Source of the DNA: JBCAXA01 sp038749025
GTDB lineage: Bacteria; Pseudomonadota; Gammaproteobacteria; Steroidobacterales; Woeseiaceae
DNA length: 64,000 bases
Direction of reading: 5' to 3'
NCBI GenBank assembly: GCA_038749025.1
Contig: JBCDIL010000012.1
Coordinates: 44,944 to 108,943 of the forward strand
Shown here in pieces: positions 1 through 7,877 of this stretch (its first letter is position 1; every line of letters starts with the position of its first letter). A model generated the notes under the pieces. That model was not told where the DNA came from. It saw only the letters and a program-made list of their open reading frames with translations, and made no database searches. The position numbers and the translations under genes are program-made.

Positions 1-73
1 TCACGCGCTGAGCATTCGTGCTCGCGCTCCCGACGAAACCTAAACCTACGTAAACCGTAAAGTGGAAAGACTT

Positions 74-895
74 ATGAATTACTTTCGCATAGCACCCGTC
101 GCAATCGCCGCCCTCTTGATCGGCGTTACCGGTTGCAAGCAATACAAGAGGGATGACTCGGCACCCGCCCCTGTCGCGAACGCGATTACGACCGTGAAAG
201 GCGTTGGCGTTAGCGAAGAAGTATTCGCGATCTACGCGCGGAACCGCACCCGCCAAGAGCCCGACACGTTGAGCGATGAACAACGGGCTGACCTAATCAA
301 GGAGCTCCAAGATCTCTATTTACTTTCTGAACTAGCGCGGGAGCAGAAGCTGGATCGCGCCCCCGAGGTCGTCGCTCAGCTCGACTTCCAACGTCGCAGT
401 GTCTTGGCGGGTTCTATTGCCAATGACTTCCTCGAAAACAATGAAGCAAGCGAGGACGAGGTTCGCGCCGAGTACGAAAAAATGACGTCCGGCGATGCTG
501 GGACGGAGTACAAAGCCCGGCACATACTGGTAGAAACCCAAGAGGAGGCGCAAGCCATTATCGGTGAACTCGATGGTGGCGCCGACTTCGCGACGTTGGC
601 GACAGAAAAGTCGACCGGTCCATCAGGTCCGAGTGGCGGCGATCTCGGCTGGTTCCCACCCAACCGAATGGTGAAGCCGTTCTCCGACGCGGTCGTCGCC
701 CTTGAAGACAGTGCCTACACCGCCGAACCGGTTGAAACGCAGTTTGGTTGGCATGTCATTCTTCGTGAAGGCAGTCGCGATGCGACACCGCCGCCGTTCG
801 ACACAATGAAAGACCAAATCAAGCCACAACTCGAGCAGCAGAAGTTTCGCGACTTCATCGAAGCTGAGCGTGAAAAAGCGGGACTGGGATCGTAA
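74..895 (+). CDS. PpiC/parvulin-type peptidyl-prolyl isomerase lipoprotein
   Basis: A predicted periplasmic foldase that catalyses cis-trans isomerisation of prolyl bonds. The N-terminus is a lipoprotein signal with lipobox VTGC (Cys21). An alpha-helical SurA-N/PrsA-like region covers about 40-135. A parvulin domain covers about 146-233, with family hallmarks ARHILV, GGDLGW and a closing FGWHVI. The ATG at 74 is chosen over an in-frame GTG at 62 because the GGAA at 64-67 then serves as ribosome binding site. A strong terminator follows immediately. The length of 273 residues fits EpsD/PrsA-like lipoprotein isomerases. Family assignment is confident; the client proteins are unknown, and the upstream neighbour lies outside the window. 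Confidence 0.88.
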   Translation: MNYFRIAPVAIAALLIGVTGCKQYKRDDSAPAPVANAITTVKGVGVSEEVFAIYARNRTRQEPDTLSDEQRADLIKELQDLYLLSELAREQKLDRAPEVVAQLDFQRRSVLAGSIANDFLENNEASEDEVRAEYEKMTSGDAGTEYKARHILVETQEEAQAIIGELDGGADFATLATEKSTGPSGPSGGDLGWFPPNRMVKPFSDAVVALEDSAYTAEPVETQFGWHVILREGSRDATPPPFDTMKDQIKPQLEQQKFRDFIEAEREKAGLGS

Positions 896-913
896 CGGTA
901 CGTTCGGTTAAAT

Positions 914-944
914 AAAAAGAGCGCCCTCGTGGCGCTCTTTTTTT
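914..944 (+). terminator. Rho-independent terminator after the PpiC-type gene
   Basis: A GC-rich stem (AAAGAGCGCC / GGCGCTCTTT, loop CTCGT region) runs straight into a T tract ending at 944. It separates the isomerase gene from the small-RNA locus downstream. Confidence 0.9.
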
Positions 945-1027
945 AAGTCCAGATCAGCCGACCTGAACTTATGTTAATGGCGCCAGCAATAGCCGCACGC
1001 CACATTAGGTTCAAGGGTTGGTCTTAG

Positions 1028-1070
1028 TGTGACCGGTATCACACCTCAGCGCCCAGGGGGCGCGTATAAA
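1028..1070 (+). promoter_or_regulatory. Class II CRP-type promoter
   Basis: TGTGACCGGTATCACA at 1028-1043 matches both conserved CRP half-sites (TGTGA-N6-TCACA). TATAAA at 1065-1070 is a plausible -10 box with no recognisable -35. If transcription starts 7 bases after the -10, at 1077, the site is centred at -41.5, the canonical class II activating position. Transcription would run into a terminator at 1144-1171 with no protein gene between. The spacing is measured from the sequence; that a CRP/Vfr homologue exists in this organism is inferred. Confidence 0.65.
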
Positions 1071-1076
1071 GACTTC

Positions 1077-1171
1077 GGAGGCGGGACTATTCGCTCGGAA
1101 CCGCCTCTTTCAACCCTCAAATCTCCTATTGATGAGGTGAGCTAAGCCGGCAGGGATGCCGGCTTTTTTTT
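1077..1171 (+). ncRNA. Predicted CRP-controlled small RNA (~95 nt)
   Basis: This is an intergenic transcript predicted between two convergent protein genes. The 5' hairpin pairs GAGGCGG (1078-1084) with CCGCCTC (1101-1107). A second, weaker hairpin (CCTCA 1115-1119 with TGAGG 1133-1137) presents ATCTCCTA in its loop, which is complementary to Shine-Dalgarno sequences. The 3' hairpin (AAGCCGGCA / TGCCGGCTT, loop GGGA) is followed by eight T. This architecture is typical of Hfq-dependent trans-acting RNAs such as the CRP-activated CyaR. I recognise no named family. The only open frame is a two-codon ATG AGG TGA. The role, repression of mRNAs through the anti-SD loop, is inference. Confidence 0.6.
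1144..1171 (+). terminator. Rho-independent terminator of the predicted small RNA
   Basis: A perfect 9-bp stem (1144-1152 with 1157-1165) and a GGGA tetraloop are followed by an uninterrupted T run to 1171. Confidence 0.9.
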
Positions 1172-1226
1172 GCCCAACTCTCACTCGGAGCGTCAGTCCG
1201 TAACGCTCCAGCGATGCTATCGGCGG

Positions 1227-2162
1227 CTAGTCGAAAACCTGTAGGTCGGTCGCGTAGACAGCTGAATCAGCGCTGTACATAACGCCGAAGAAGGCGACGT
1301 CAGAGCCAGTGGACACGAGTTCGTGAGCACCCAGAGCCGCCGTATAATCGACGCTAACGCTGCCGATCTGAGACATGCTTGAGGCGTACGAAGCATTACT
1401 GCTCGCGGTCGCTGAATCCAAGGTAGCCGATGATTCACCCTTGAGCATGACCTGAGTAGCGCCCGGCACAAATGTTTCGTCGGAGGCGTAGCCGCCTGTC
1501 AGCGTCACCGAATCGCCAGACACCTCTAGCTCAACGTAAACCATCGTGCCGACCGCAACATCCGCTGCGCTTATTTCGTCGCTACCCGCAGTATCAATCT
1601 CAAAGCCCATAACGGACATCGTCGAACCTGAGACCGCAGAGACCGGAGCAAACGCTGAGACCTCACTAGATGGCGGCGCTATCTCGGTGTTGCCGCCGCC
1701 TTCGTTGTAGTCGTCGCCTGAGCCTTCGTTGTAGTCGTCGCCGGAAGCGCTGTTTGCTAACCCAGAGCCATCCGACCACCCCTCGATCAAACCGGTCCCA
1801 TCGGACCACGAGTTCGTCCGGCCAGTACCGTCGGACCAGGAATTGACCCGGCCAGTGCCATCAGACCAAGAGTTAATTCGGCCTGTGCCGTCGGACCACG
1901 AGTTCGTCCGGCCAGTACCGTCGGACCAGGAATTGACCCGGCCGGTGCCATCAGACCAAGAGTTAATTCGGCCTGTGCCGTCGGACCACGAATTGACGCG
2001 GCCCGTGCCATCGGACCAACTGTTAATCGTTTGGACGTTAGACGTCGAACTAGGTTTTTGCAGCACCTCGTCGGCTGCCACGACGTTAGCGGCAACAGCA
2101 ACAGTAGTTGCCAGCAATAAAGAAAACCTAGCGAAAACGCTGCAAGGCGTTTCCAATGCCAT
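1227..2162 (-). CDS. Secreted SWSDGTG-repeat protein with DUF5666-like C-terminus
   Basis: Function unknown. A Sec signal peptide (about 1-30, ending NVVAA) is followed by nine decapeptide repeats of the form (I/V/T)NSWSDGTGR at about 46-135, then a doubled GDDYNEG(S/G) segment. The C-terminal ~140 residues resemble DUF5666: a short beta-rich pattern in which VSAVSGSTMSV is followed by VAVGTMVYVELEV, and a second partial copy ends the protein. The ATG at 2162 is preferred over an upstream TTG at 2177 because GGAG sits at the right distance. It lies 86 bases after the DUF6502 gene on the same strand, probably in one transcript. Export is well supported. A surface or matrix role, perhaps with the acidic DGTG turns binding calcium, is speculation. 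Confidence 0.7.
   Translation of the reverse strand: MALETPCSVFARFSLLLATTVAVAANVVAADEVLQKPSSTSNVQTINSWSDGTGRVNSWSDGTGRINSWSDGTGRVNSWSDGTGRTNSWSDGTGRINSWSDGTGRVNSWSDGTGRTNSWSDGTGLIEGWSDGSGLANSASGDDYNEGSGDDYNEGGGNTEIAPPSSEVSAFAPVSAVSGSTMSVMGFEIDTAGSDEISAADVAVGTMVYVELEVSGDSVTLTGGYASDETFVPGATQVMLKGESSATLDSATASSNASYASSMSQIGSVSVDYTAALGAHELVSTGSDVAFFGVMYSADSAVYATDLQVFD
1758..2027. repeat. In-frame 30-bp tandem repeat array with 90-bp higher-order unit
   Basis: Thirty-base units encode the SWSDGTG decapeptides. Units 1801-1830, 1831-1860 and 1861-1890 recur at 1891-1920, 1921-1950 and 1951-1980. The two 90-bp blocks differ at a single base (position 1854 versus 1944). The flanking units are more diverged. 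This is the signature of a recent in-frame duplication and of a locus prone to changing length. Confidence 0.95.
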
Positions 2163-2220
2163 TTCTGTAAACTCCAACCCTCAAGAGCCCTAATTCAGTT
2201 CGCTCGGCTCATCTGTCCAA

Positions 2221-2241
2221 ACAGCGATTTCCCGTCGCTGT
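2221..2241 (-). promoter_or_regulatory. Intergenic hairpin between DUF6502 gene and repeat-protein gene
   Basis: A perfect 7-bp inverted repeat (ACAGCGA 2221-2227, TCGCTGT 2235-2241) with a 7-base loop is followed on the minus strand by only TTT. It is too weak to call a terminator, but could partly uncouple expression of the downstream repeat protein. Confidence 0.4.
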
Positions 2242-2248
2242 CATGAAT

Positions 2249-3154
2249 TTATTTTTTAGCTTTACTGCTCTTATTATACGGATTTCCCGGTGCTTCTTCG
2301 GGGCTATCGTTGAATTGATAAACCCCGATTCCAGGCCAGATTTCCGCTTCTAACAAGTTCTCTCCGCGAGCTTTACGAATCTCGTTTTCGCGACCCACGG
2401 AACCGGTCCAGCTATCAGACCACTTAAAAAGTTCTTCGATCTTTTCTCGGAATCTTTGCTCGAACTCCTCGTACTGCCCTCGCGTTAACCCCACGTCTGA
2501 ATACTGAACTTGTTCAAGTCTCTTCCGGTCGTTCTCACCAGCATTAAAGTTGTGGCTTATTGTGTTCCCAAGCCGAACAAAGGCGCGCCTGATATGCCTC
2601 GCAAAATCAACTGCGGACGCTTCATGCACAACGAAGTTCCAAACGTGCCTTACTGTGTCTTCCTCGATCTTTTGTATACGTTTTCGGCTTTCAAGTTTCG
2701 CGAGAGCATCGTCGCAGCTGATGCCCAACCCGTGGTCCTCGACTAGTTTCGTGAACGAAACACCCTCACTAGACCGAATCGGCAGGTCAAGCGGCACTCC
2801 ATATGCACCTTGGTACTCCGCACGCTTCTCCCACGCGCTCAAGATGCTCATTAGAGCTGGTTGATTACCTGCGTCATCAACGTTTGTTGATGCTTTCAAC
2901 AACGCCGGGATATCAGCTGAGCTGACCCCGGTAATCGCGGCAATCTGACCGATAACTTGCGTGGCTGTTTCCTCGTTAGCTTCTAGATGCCCGTAAGCCG
3001 ACCTCACAAAAGCTTGCTGGACAGTTTTTTCTACATCCTCTGACGAAACCCCTGCTTCCAAACAAATGCGCACAAGCGGCATAAGCAGGTCTGCAAATGC
3101 GGCGAGCAGAGCCACCCGGTAGTCTGCGGCTTCACTACTCATCGGATTCGACAT
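2249..3154 (-). CDS. DUF6502 family protein, copy 1
   Basis: Function unknown; soluble, 301 residues, no signal peptide or membrane segment. The N-terminal block (ADLLMPLVRICLEAGVSSED, then the AFVRSAYG region) and a helix-turn-helix-like stretch near 65-90 (IAAITGVSSADIPALL) recur in the second copy at 4981-5847, where the matching stretch reads VAAITGISRKEVAKLR. I therefore infer a DNA-binding role, unproven. The start has AAAGG a few bases upstream. The gene lies upstream of the secreted repeat-protein gene on the same strand and is divergent from the OppA-like gene. The base composition of this patch is lower in GC than the rest of the window. The family name is from memory of the motif pattern. 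Confidence 0.7.
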   Translation of the reverse strand: MSNPMSSEAADYRVALLAAFADLLMPLVRICLEAGVSSEDVEKTVQQAFVRSAYGHLEANEETATQVIGQIAAITGVSSADIPALLKASTNVDDAGNQPALMSILSAWEKRAEYQGAYGVPLDLPIRSSEGVSFTKLVEDHGLGISCDDALAKLESRKRIQKIEEDTVRHVWNFVVHEASAVDFARHIRRAFVRLGNTISHNFNAGENDRKRLEQVQYSDVGLTRGQYEEFEQRFREKIEELFKWSDSWTGSVGRENEIRKARGENLLEAEIWPGIGVYQFNDSPEEAPGNPYNKSSKAKK

Positions 3155-3413
3155 AAACCTTTATTGATCAACATAATAACCGGGTCCGTCCGGAATACAA
3201 CTGTAAGTACAAAGTCGTGCAGAAAAAACGACAACCCAAACGTTAAAGTCTATTTTTCTCATTGTAAAACATAGATTTATGCCTATTATCTGAATAACTT
3301 TTAAGTAATTATGCACAAATATACTGATATACAAACATTTGCAGATGACTATTCCACGATTCTCACTATATTGTTGCATCGTCCCTAGACTCGAGCACCT
3401 TGAGTACCAAGTA
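3155..3413. other. AT-rich divergent intergenic region
   Basis: About 260 bases between the divergent DUF6502 and OppA-like genes. It is markedly AT-rich with several partial inverted repeats, for example TTATT and AATAA around 3163-3181. A candidate -10 for the rightward gene is TATACT at 3320-3325, but no convincing -35 is visible. Promoters for both genes must lie here. No coding sequence is supported. Confidence 0.5.
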
Positions 3414-5018
3414 ATGAATGTAATTCGCATGCGACCCAGGATCACAAGTGTTTGTCTCGCAATCGCTTGTTTATTCGTTTCTGCATGTGGGAACGATGCT
3501 GATGGCACGGGTGCAAAAGGGAGAACGCTTGTAAGAACCATTGACGGAGACCCATCATCGCTAGATCCCCAGCTCGTTGTAGACACAGGCTCCGCTGAGA
3601 TCGTGCGGGATCTTTATGAGGGGCTGATGTCAACGAATGCCCACGGCGAACTAGAAGTAGGCGCTGCCGATTCCTATGAAATATCTGATGACGGTAAGAC
3701 ACTCACTTTTGTACTTCGTGATGATCTTTTTTGGTCCAACGGATCGCCTATGAAATCGCAGGATTTCGTAGCAGGTATCCGTTTCGCAGCCCGCGCGGAG
3801 AATAGATCGCCTCAAGCGAAACTGTTGAGCGCTATTCGCGGATTCGACGAGTACTATGCAGGCGGTGACCCAAAACGTTTTGGAGTCACAGCAATCAACG
3901 AGAAAGAACTAAGAATCGAACTGGACGAAGCCACGCCGTATTTTTTGTGGATTCTCGATTATCCAGTGTCTTACCCGCGCAGCTCATCGTCCAAGGAAAC
4001 ACAACTAACGAATGGGCCTTATAAATTAATTCAAAGGACACCCGGTTCATCAGTTGAGCTTCAAAAAAACGCGAGCTACTGGGACTCCCGGAACGTTGCG
4101 ATCGAACGAGTTAAGTATCTTTCGATTGTCGACGAGAACGCTATGCTTCAGAGGTTTAGAGCAGGAGAGATACATGTAACGTCCACAGTACCTAACCAAT
4201 ACACGCAATGGATTGAGGACAACCTCGAGCACGCATATAAGCCTGCTCAGCAGCTAGCGACATACTTTTATTTTTTTAACACTGAAGACCCGAAGCTAAA
4301 GACAGCAACCGTAAGAGAGGCGCTTTATCATGCTGTTGACCGCAAAAAGCTAACACAAGAGGTGCTAAGAGGGGGGCAGCAGCCTGCCTATACGTTAGTT
4401 CCACCCGAAACACCCAATTACTCAGACTCCGTAGCTCAAAGTGTCCGAACTAAGGCACGGGACTTTGATTTCGCAAAAGCTCGAAATGCAATGCAGAAAC
4501 TCGGATATAACGAACAAAACCCGCTAGAGATCACGATCCTAGTAAATAGCGGCACTAACCACCGTAGCGTGGCGCTTTTCGTAAGCTCAGAGTGGAGTAG
4601 CAAGTTACCGGTACGGACAGTGATACAGACAGAGGAGTTCCGCGTACTGCTCGACACAATGAAAGACCCGGCCAAGTGGGAGGTGATTCGCTCTTCCTGG
4701 ACAGCAGACTATCCAGATGCGATTAGCTTTCTCGAGATTTTTGCTGAGGGTAATCCGAACAACTTTCTAGGCTACGCCAATGTGAAGTTTCAGGAAGGAA
4801 TCGAGGCTCTGCCTAAGTTAGAGAACAAAGCACGTCAGCTGAAACTAGCAGACCTGGAAACCACGCTACTTGCTGACTTCCCAATTTTGCCATTGTATTT
4901 TTTTGTCAAAAGACGACTAGTCACAGATCAGGTCGAGGGATTTCACACAAATCCCCTAGCGATCCTCAGGTCAAAACACCTTAGCTTTCGATCTGAGACT
5001 GATCCTCATCATCATTAG
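3414..5018 (+). CDS. OppA-like peptide-binding lipoprotein (SBP_bac_5)
   Basis: A substrate-binding protein of the oligopeptide ABC-transporter type. The signal peptide ends in lipobox VSAC (Cys25 from the ATG at 3414), and the mature part spans about 510 residues. Family landmarks in order: SSLDPQLV near the start, VRDLYEGL, LTFVLRDDLFWSNGSP, TNGPYKL, REALYHAVDR and SWTADYPD. No permease or ATPase gene adjoins, so it is an orphan binding protein. It may feed another transporter, act as a chaperone or sense peptides. The start is uncertain: ATG at 3414 or 3429, both weakly preceded by ribosome-binding sequence. Its 3' end overlaps the convergent DUF6502 gene by 38 bases. Confidence 0.85.
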   Translation: MNVIRMRPRITSVCLAIACLFVSACGNDADGTGAKGRTLVRTIDGDPSSLDPQLVVDTGSAEIVRDLYEGLMSTNAHGELEVGAADSYEISDDGKTLTFVLRDDLFWSNGSPMKSQDFVAGIRFAARAENRSPQAKLLSAIRGFDEYYAGGDPKRFGVTAINEKELRIELDEATPYFLWILDYPVSYPRSSSSKETQLTNGPYKLIQRTPGSSVELQKNASYWDSRNVAIERVKYLSIVDENAMLQRFRAGEIHVTSTVPNQYTQWIEDNLEHAYKPAQQLATYFYFFNTEDPKLKTATVREALYHAVDRKKLTQEVLRGGQQPAYTLVPPETPNYSDSVAQSVRTKARDFDFAKARNAMQKLGYNEQNPLEITILVNSGTNHRSVALFVSSEWSSKLPVRTVIQTEEFRVLLDTMKDPAKWEVIRSSWTADYPDAISFLEIFAEGNPNNFLGYANVKFQEGIEALPKLENKARQLKLADLETTLLADFPILPLYFFVKRRLVTDQVEGFHTNPLAILRSKHLSFRSETDPHHH

Positions 5019-5847
5019 TATCGATAACATTCGGAGTTTCAAAGTAGAACAAGCCGACGCCTGCGGTAGTACGATCATCAATAGGCTCCGAATCGGATGT
5101 GGCATTCATGTACTCATAGTCATCAATGGTATCCGAGACCCTCTGAGCAATATCAGACAGGCGTTTCCGAGAAAGACTTCTAAATGAATCTGCATCTGAA
5201 TTTCGAAGTCGATCAGTCCAAACTATTCGTTCGAAACGTGAACCCTCAGATGCAGGAGTAACAACGTTGTAAAATATCGTTTCCGCATGCAGCCGAAGAC
5301 TATTACTGAAACCAGCATAAAGACGATTTGGGCTGCTCGTTCCGTCGTAATAATTATCGCGCACCAGCATGAGCATTCCGTCTTCTGATTGACTAATACA
5401 ACCGACTCTTATGAGCTCGTCCCGAAGCGCTCCCGGAGTGACGTTCGGACCCGCGATGCGAGCTAGCTCGCTGAAATTTAAATCCCCATCGTCGTAAGAA
5501 AGAGCCATAGGTGCCCCTGTGCTGTCTCGAAACTCTGGGTTGGCTTTCCATTCTGAAATTACGTTACTGGGCGAAACGATGAAGCTCGAACTCAAGTCCT
5601 GGTTGGACTCTAGAGCCATTCTGAGTTTAGCCACTTCTTTCCGACTGATACCGGTAATTGCAGCTACTCTCGTTGAGTTTGTCGGACGCCCCCTTTTTCC
5701 GAAATCATCTGAAGCCGCTTTTACAAACAGCAGCTTCGAAATCGCGTTGAATTCCGCGTGACCGACTCCGAAACGAAGAACTAACCGAATCACCGGCAAG
5801 AGGAGCTTTCCGATAGCCTTATTGAGTTTTCGTTTTCGCGATTCCAC
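4981..5847 (-). CDS. DUF6502 family protein, copy 2
   Basis: Function unknown; 288 residues, no signal peptide. It is paralogous to the gene at 2249-3154: LLPVIRLVLRFGVGHAEF and AAITGISRKEVAKLR align with the corresponding blocks there. The second block looks like a helix-turn-helix (about 60-80), so a regulatory role is plausible but inferred. The C-terminus is acidic (NDDEDQSQ). Translation starts at a GTG preceded by GAGG, two bases after the ligA stop, so it is probably co-transcribed with smc-zipA-ligA. The base composition is more AT-rich than ligA, consistent with insertion of foreign genes at the end of that operon. Confidence 0.7.
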   Translation of the reverse strand: MESRKRKLNKAIGKLLLPVIRLVLRFGVGHAEFNAISKLLFVKAASDDFGKRGRPTNSTRVAAITGISRKEVAKLRMALESNQDLSSSFIVSPSNVISEWKANPEFRDSTGAPMALSYDDGDLNFSELARIAGPNVTPGALRDELIRVGCISQSEDGMLMLVRDNYYDGTSSPNRLYAGFSNSLRLHAETIFYNVVTPASEGSRFERIVWTDRLRNSDADSFRSLSRKRLSDIAQRVSDTIDDYEYMNATSDSEPIDDRTTAGVGLFYFETPNVIDTNDDEDQSQIES

Positions 5848-5849
5848 TT

Positions 5850-7877
5850 TTACCTCGCGATAGGTAACTCATCTATCACCTCAACCCCAAGACTCTCCGC
5901 CTTTGCAAGCTTCGACCCAGGGTTCTCACCAACAAGCAAAAAGTCAGTTTTGCTCGACACCGAGCCGCTGACTTTACCACCGAGCGACTCGATTCGTTTT
6001 TTCGCTTCCTGTCGGGACATGTTCTCCAATGTACCGGTTATCACCACGGTCTTGCCGGCAAACTTGCTATCGGCAACGACATTGTTTTTTTCGACGGCTG
6101 GCCAGTTGATTCCAGAATCGACAAGGCGTTGAACTTGCTCTTCGTTATGTGGTTCATCAAAAAATGCACGCACTCGTTCAGCTACTACGGGGCCTACATC
6201 GGGAACGGTCTCTAGCTCTTCTTTTGACGCCTTAACCAGCGGTTTTAAGTCGCCAAAATGCGTTGCGAGATTGCCCGCCGTTGTTTCGCCGACCTCTCGT
6301 ATTCCGAGCGCGTACAGAAACCGCGGTAACGTTGTCGCTTTGCTTTTTTCTATCGCCGCAACCACGTTCGACGCAGACTTCTCGGCCATTCGCTCCAGCG
6401 AAGAAAGCGACTCCACGTTGACACGCGTGGAATCGAAGACGTCGGCAGGCGTTTTGACGGTACCGGCCTCGACCAACTGCTCTATGAGCTTTGTACCTAG
6501 CCCTTCAATGTCCATCGCCAATCGGGACGCGAAGTGCCGAAGCGCCTCCTTAACTTGTGCCGCGCAAACCAATCCACCCGTGCAACGGGCTACGGCTTCC
6601 CCTTCCGGTCGCACCACGGCCGAATTGCACACGGGGCAACGGGTCGGAAGTTTGACTCGGCGAGCGCCTTTCGGTCGTCGCTCAGGTAATGACCGAACCA
6701 CCTCTGGAATAACATCACCCGCTCGGCGCACGATAACGGTATCGCCTTTTCGTACGTCTTTGCGTTCGAGCTCATCCATGTTGTGTAACGTGGCATTACT
6801 CACCGTCACACCGCCAACAAATACCGGTTCCAATCGCGCGACCGGCGTTATGGCACCGGTCCTACCAACCTGAAACTCGACATCACGCAAGGTGGTTAAA
6901 ACCTCCTCCGCTGGAAACTTGTGGGCAATTGCCCAACGCGGCGCACGTGAGACAAACCCGAGTTCGCGCTGCTGCGCGAATGAGTCAACCTTGAAGACGA
7001 CGCCGTCGATGTCGTAATCAAGCGACGGCCGAATAGCCCCTGCGTGCTCGTGGTACTTGAGGCAAGCATCGAAGCCCATGCACTGCTGTGACTCAGGGTT
7101 CATTGGAAACCCCCAGTCGCTCAATTGTTGTAGCGTATTCAAATGGGTTGCCGGTAACCATGCCGCCTCGTCGTCGCCTACGCTGTAAGCGAAAAATCGC
7201 AGCGGCTGCTTAGCGGTAACCCGCGAGTCCAAGCGCCGCAGACTACCTGCCGCTGCATTGCGCGGATTTACGTACGCTTTTTCGCCAGCCGCTTCCGCCC
7301 GCTTGTTCAATTCATCGAACCCACTGCGGGTCATGTAGACTTCGCCGCGTACCTCCAATGAAGCCGGCGTATCCGTCGCTATTAAGCGTACCGGAATATC
7401 ACGAATGGTCCTTGCGTTGTGGGTGACGTCCTCACCGACCCGTCCGTCGCCACGTGTAACAGCCCGAACAAGGTTGCCGTGTTCGTAATGCAGACTGATC
7501 GCTAAACCGTCGATCTTGAGCTCAGCCGCGTAGATGAGCGACTCGCCGGATGCTAACCCTAACCGCTCGCTAGACCGCTTATCGAATGCTCGCAACGACT
7601 CTTCATCGAACGCGTTGTCGAGCGACAACATCGGTTTCGTGTGCTGAACCGATACCAATTCCGAAACAGGTGCCTCTCCGACGCGCTGTGTAGGCGAAGA
7701 CGGGTCAATCGCATCGGGATGGGCGGCTTCAAGCTCAACGAGACGGCGAAATAATCGATCGTATTCGCTGTCGGGGACAGCCGGTTCGTCGAGCGCGTAG
7801 TAGCGATGGCTGTAGTCGTTTAGGGTTTGCACCAACCCAGCCATTTCATCCATCGGATCAGGGCGACTCGCGTTCAT
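5850..7877 (-). CDS. ligA: NAD-dependent DNA ligase LigA
   Basis: Seals nicks during replication and repair using NAD+. It has the full length for the family (675 residues). The adenylation domain carries the KxDG motif (AELKIDG, Lys121). An OB fold follows, then a four-Cys zinc finger (RCPVCNS ... ARCTGGLVCAA, about 412-438), a helix-hairpin-helix region, and a C-terminal BRCT domain (about 597-675). The start ATG overlaps the zipA stop as TGATG, indicating translational coupling. Order smc-zipA-ligA is the usual gammaproteobacterial arrangement. Confidence 0.98.
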   Translation of the reverse strand: MNASRPDPMDEMAGLVQTLNDYSHRYYALDEPAVPDSEYDRLFRRLVELEAAHPDAIDPSSPTQRVGEAPVSELVSVQHTKPMLSLDNAFDEESLRAFDKRSSERLGLASGESLIYAAELKIDGLAISLHYEHGNLVRAVTRGDGRVGEDVTHNARTIRDIPVRLIATDTPASLEVRGEVYMTRSGFDELNKRAEAAGEKAYVNPRNAAAGSLRRLDSRVTAKQPLRFFAYSVGDDEAAWLPATHLNTLQQLSDWGFPMNPESQQCMGFDACLKYHEHAGAIRPSLDYDIDGVVFKVDSFAQQRELGFVSRAPRWAIAHKFPAEEVLTTLRDVEFQVGRTGAITPVARLEPVFVGGVTVSNATLHNMDELERKDVRKGDTVIVRRAGDVIPEVVRSLPERRPKGARRVKLPTRCPVCNSAVVRPEGEAVARCTGGLVCAAQVKEALRHFASRLAMDIEGLGTKLIEQLVEAGTVKTPADVFDSTRVNVESLSSLERMAEKSASNVVAAIEKSKATTLPRFLYALGIREVGETTAGNLATHFGDLKPLVKASKEELETVPDVGPVVAERVRAFFDEPHNEEQVQRLVDSGINWPAVEKNNVVADSKFAGKTVVITGTLENMSRQEAKKRIESLGGKVSGSVSSKTDFLLVGENPGSKLAKAESLGVEVIDELPIAR

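Noticed and set aside
1758..2027. Possible CRISPR array
   Set aside because: The 30-bp units abut without unique spacers and stay in frame with a secreted protein.
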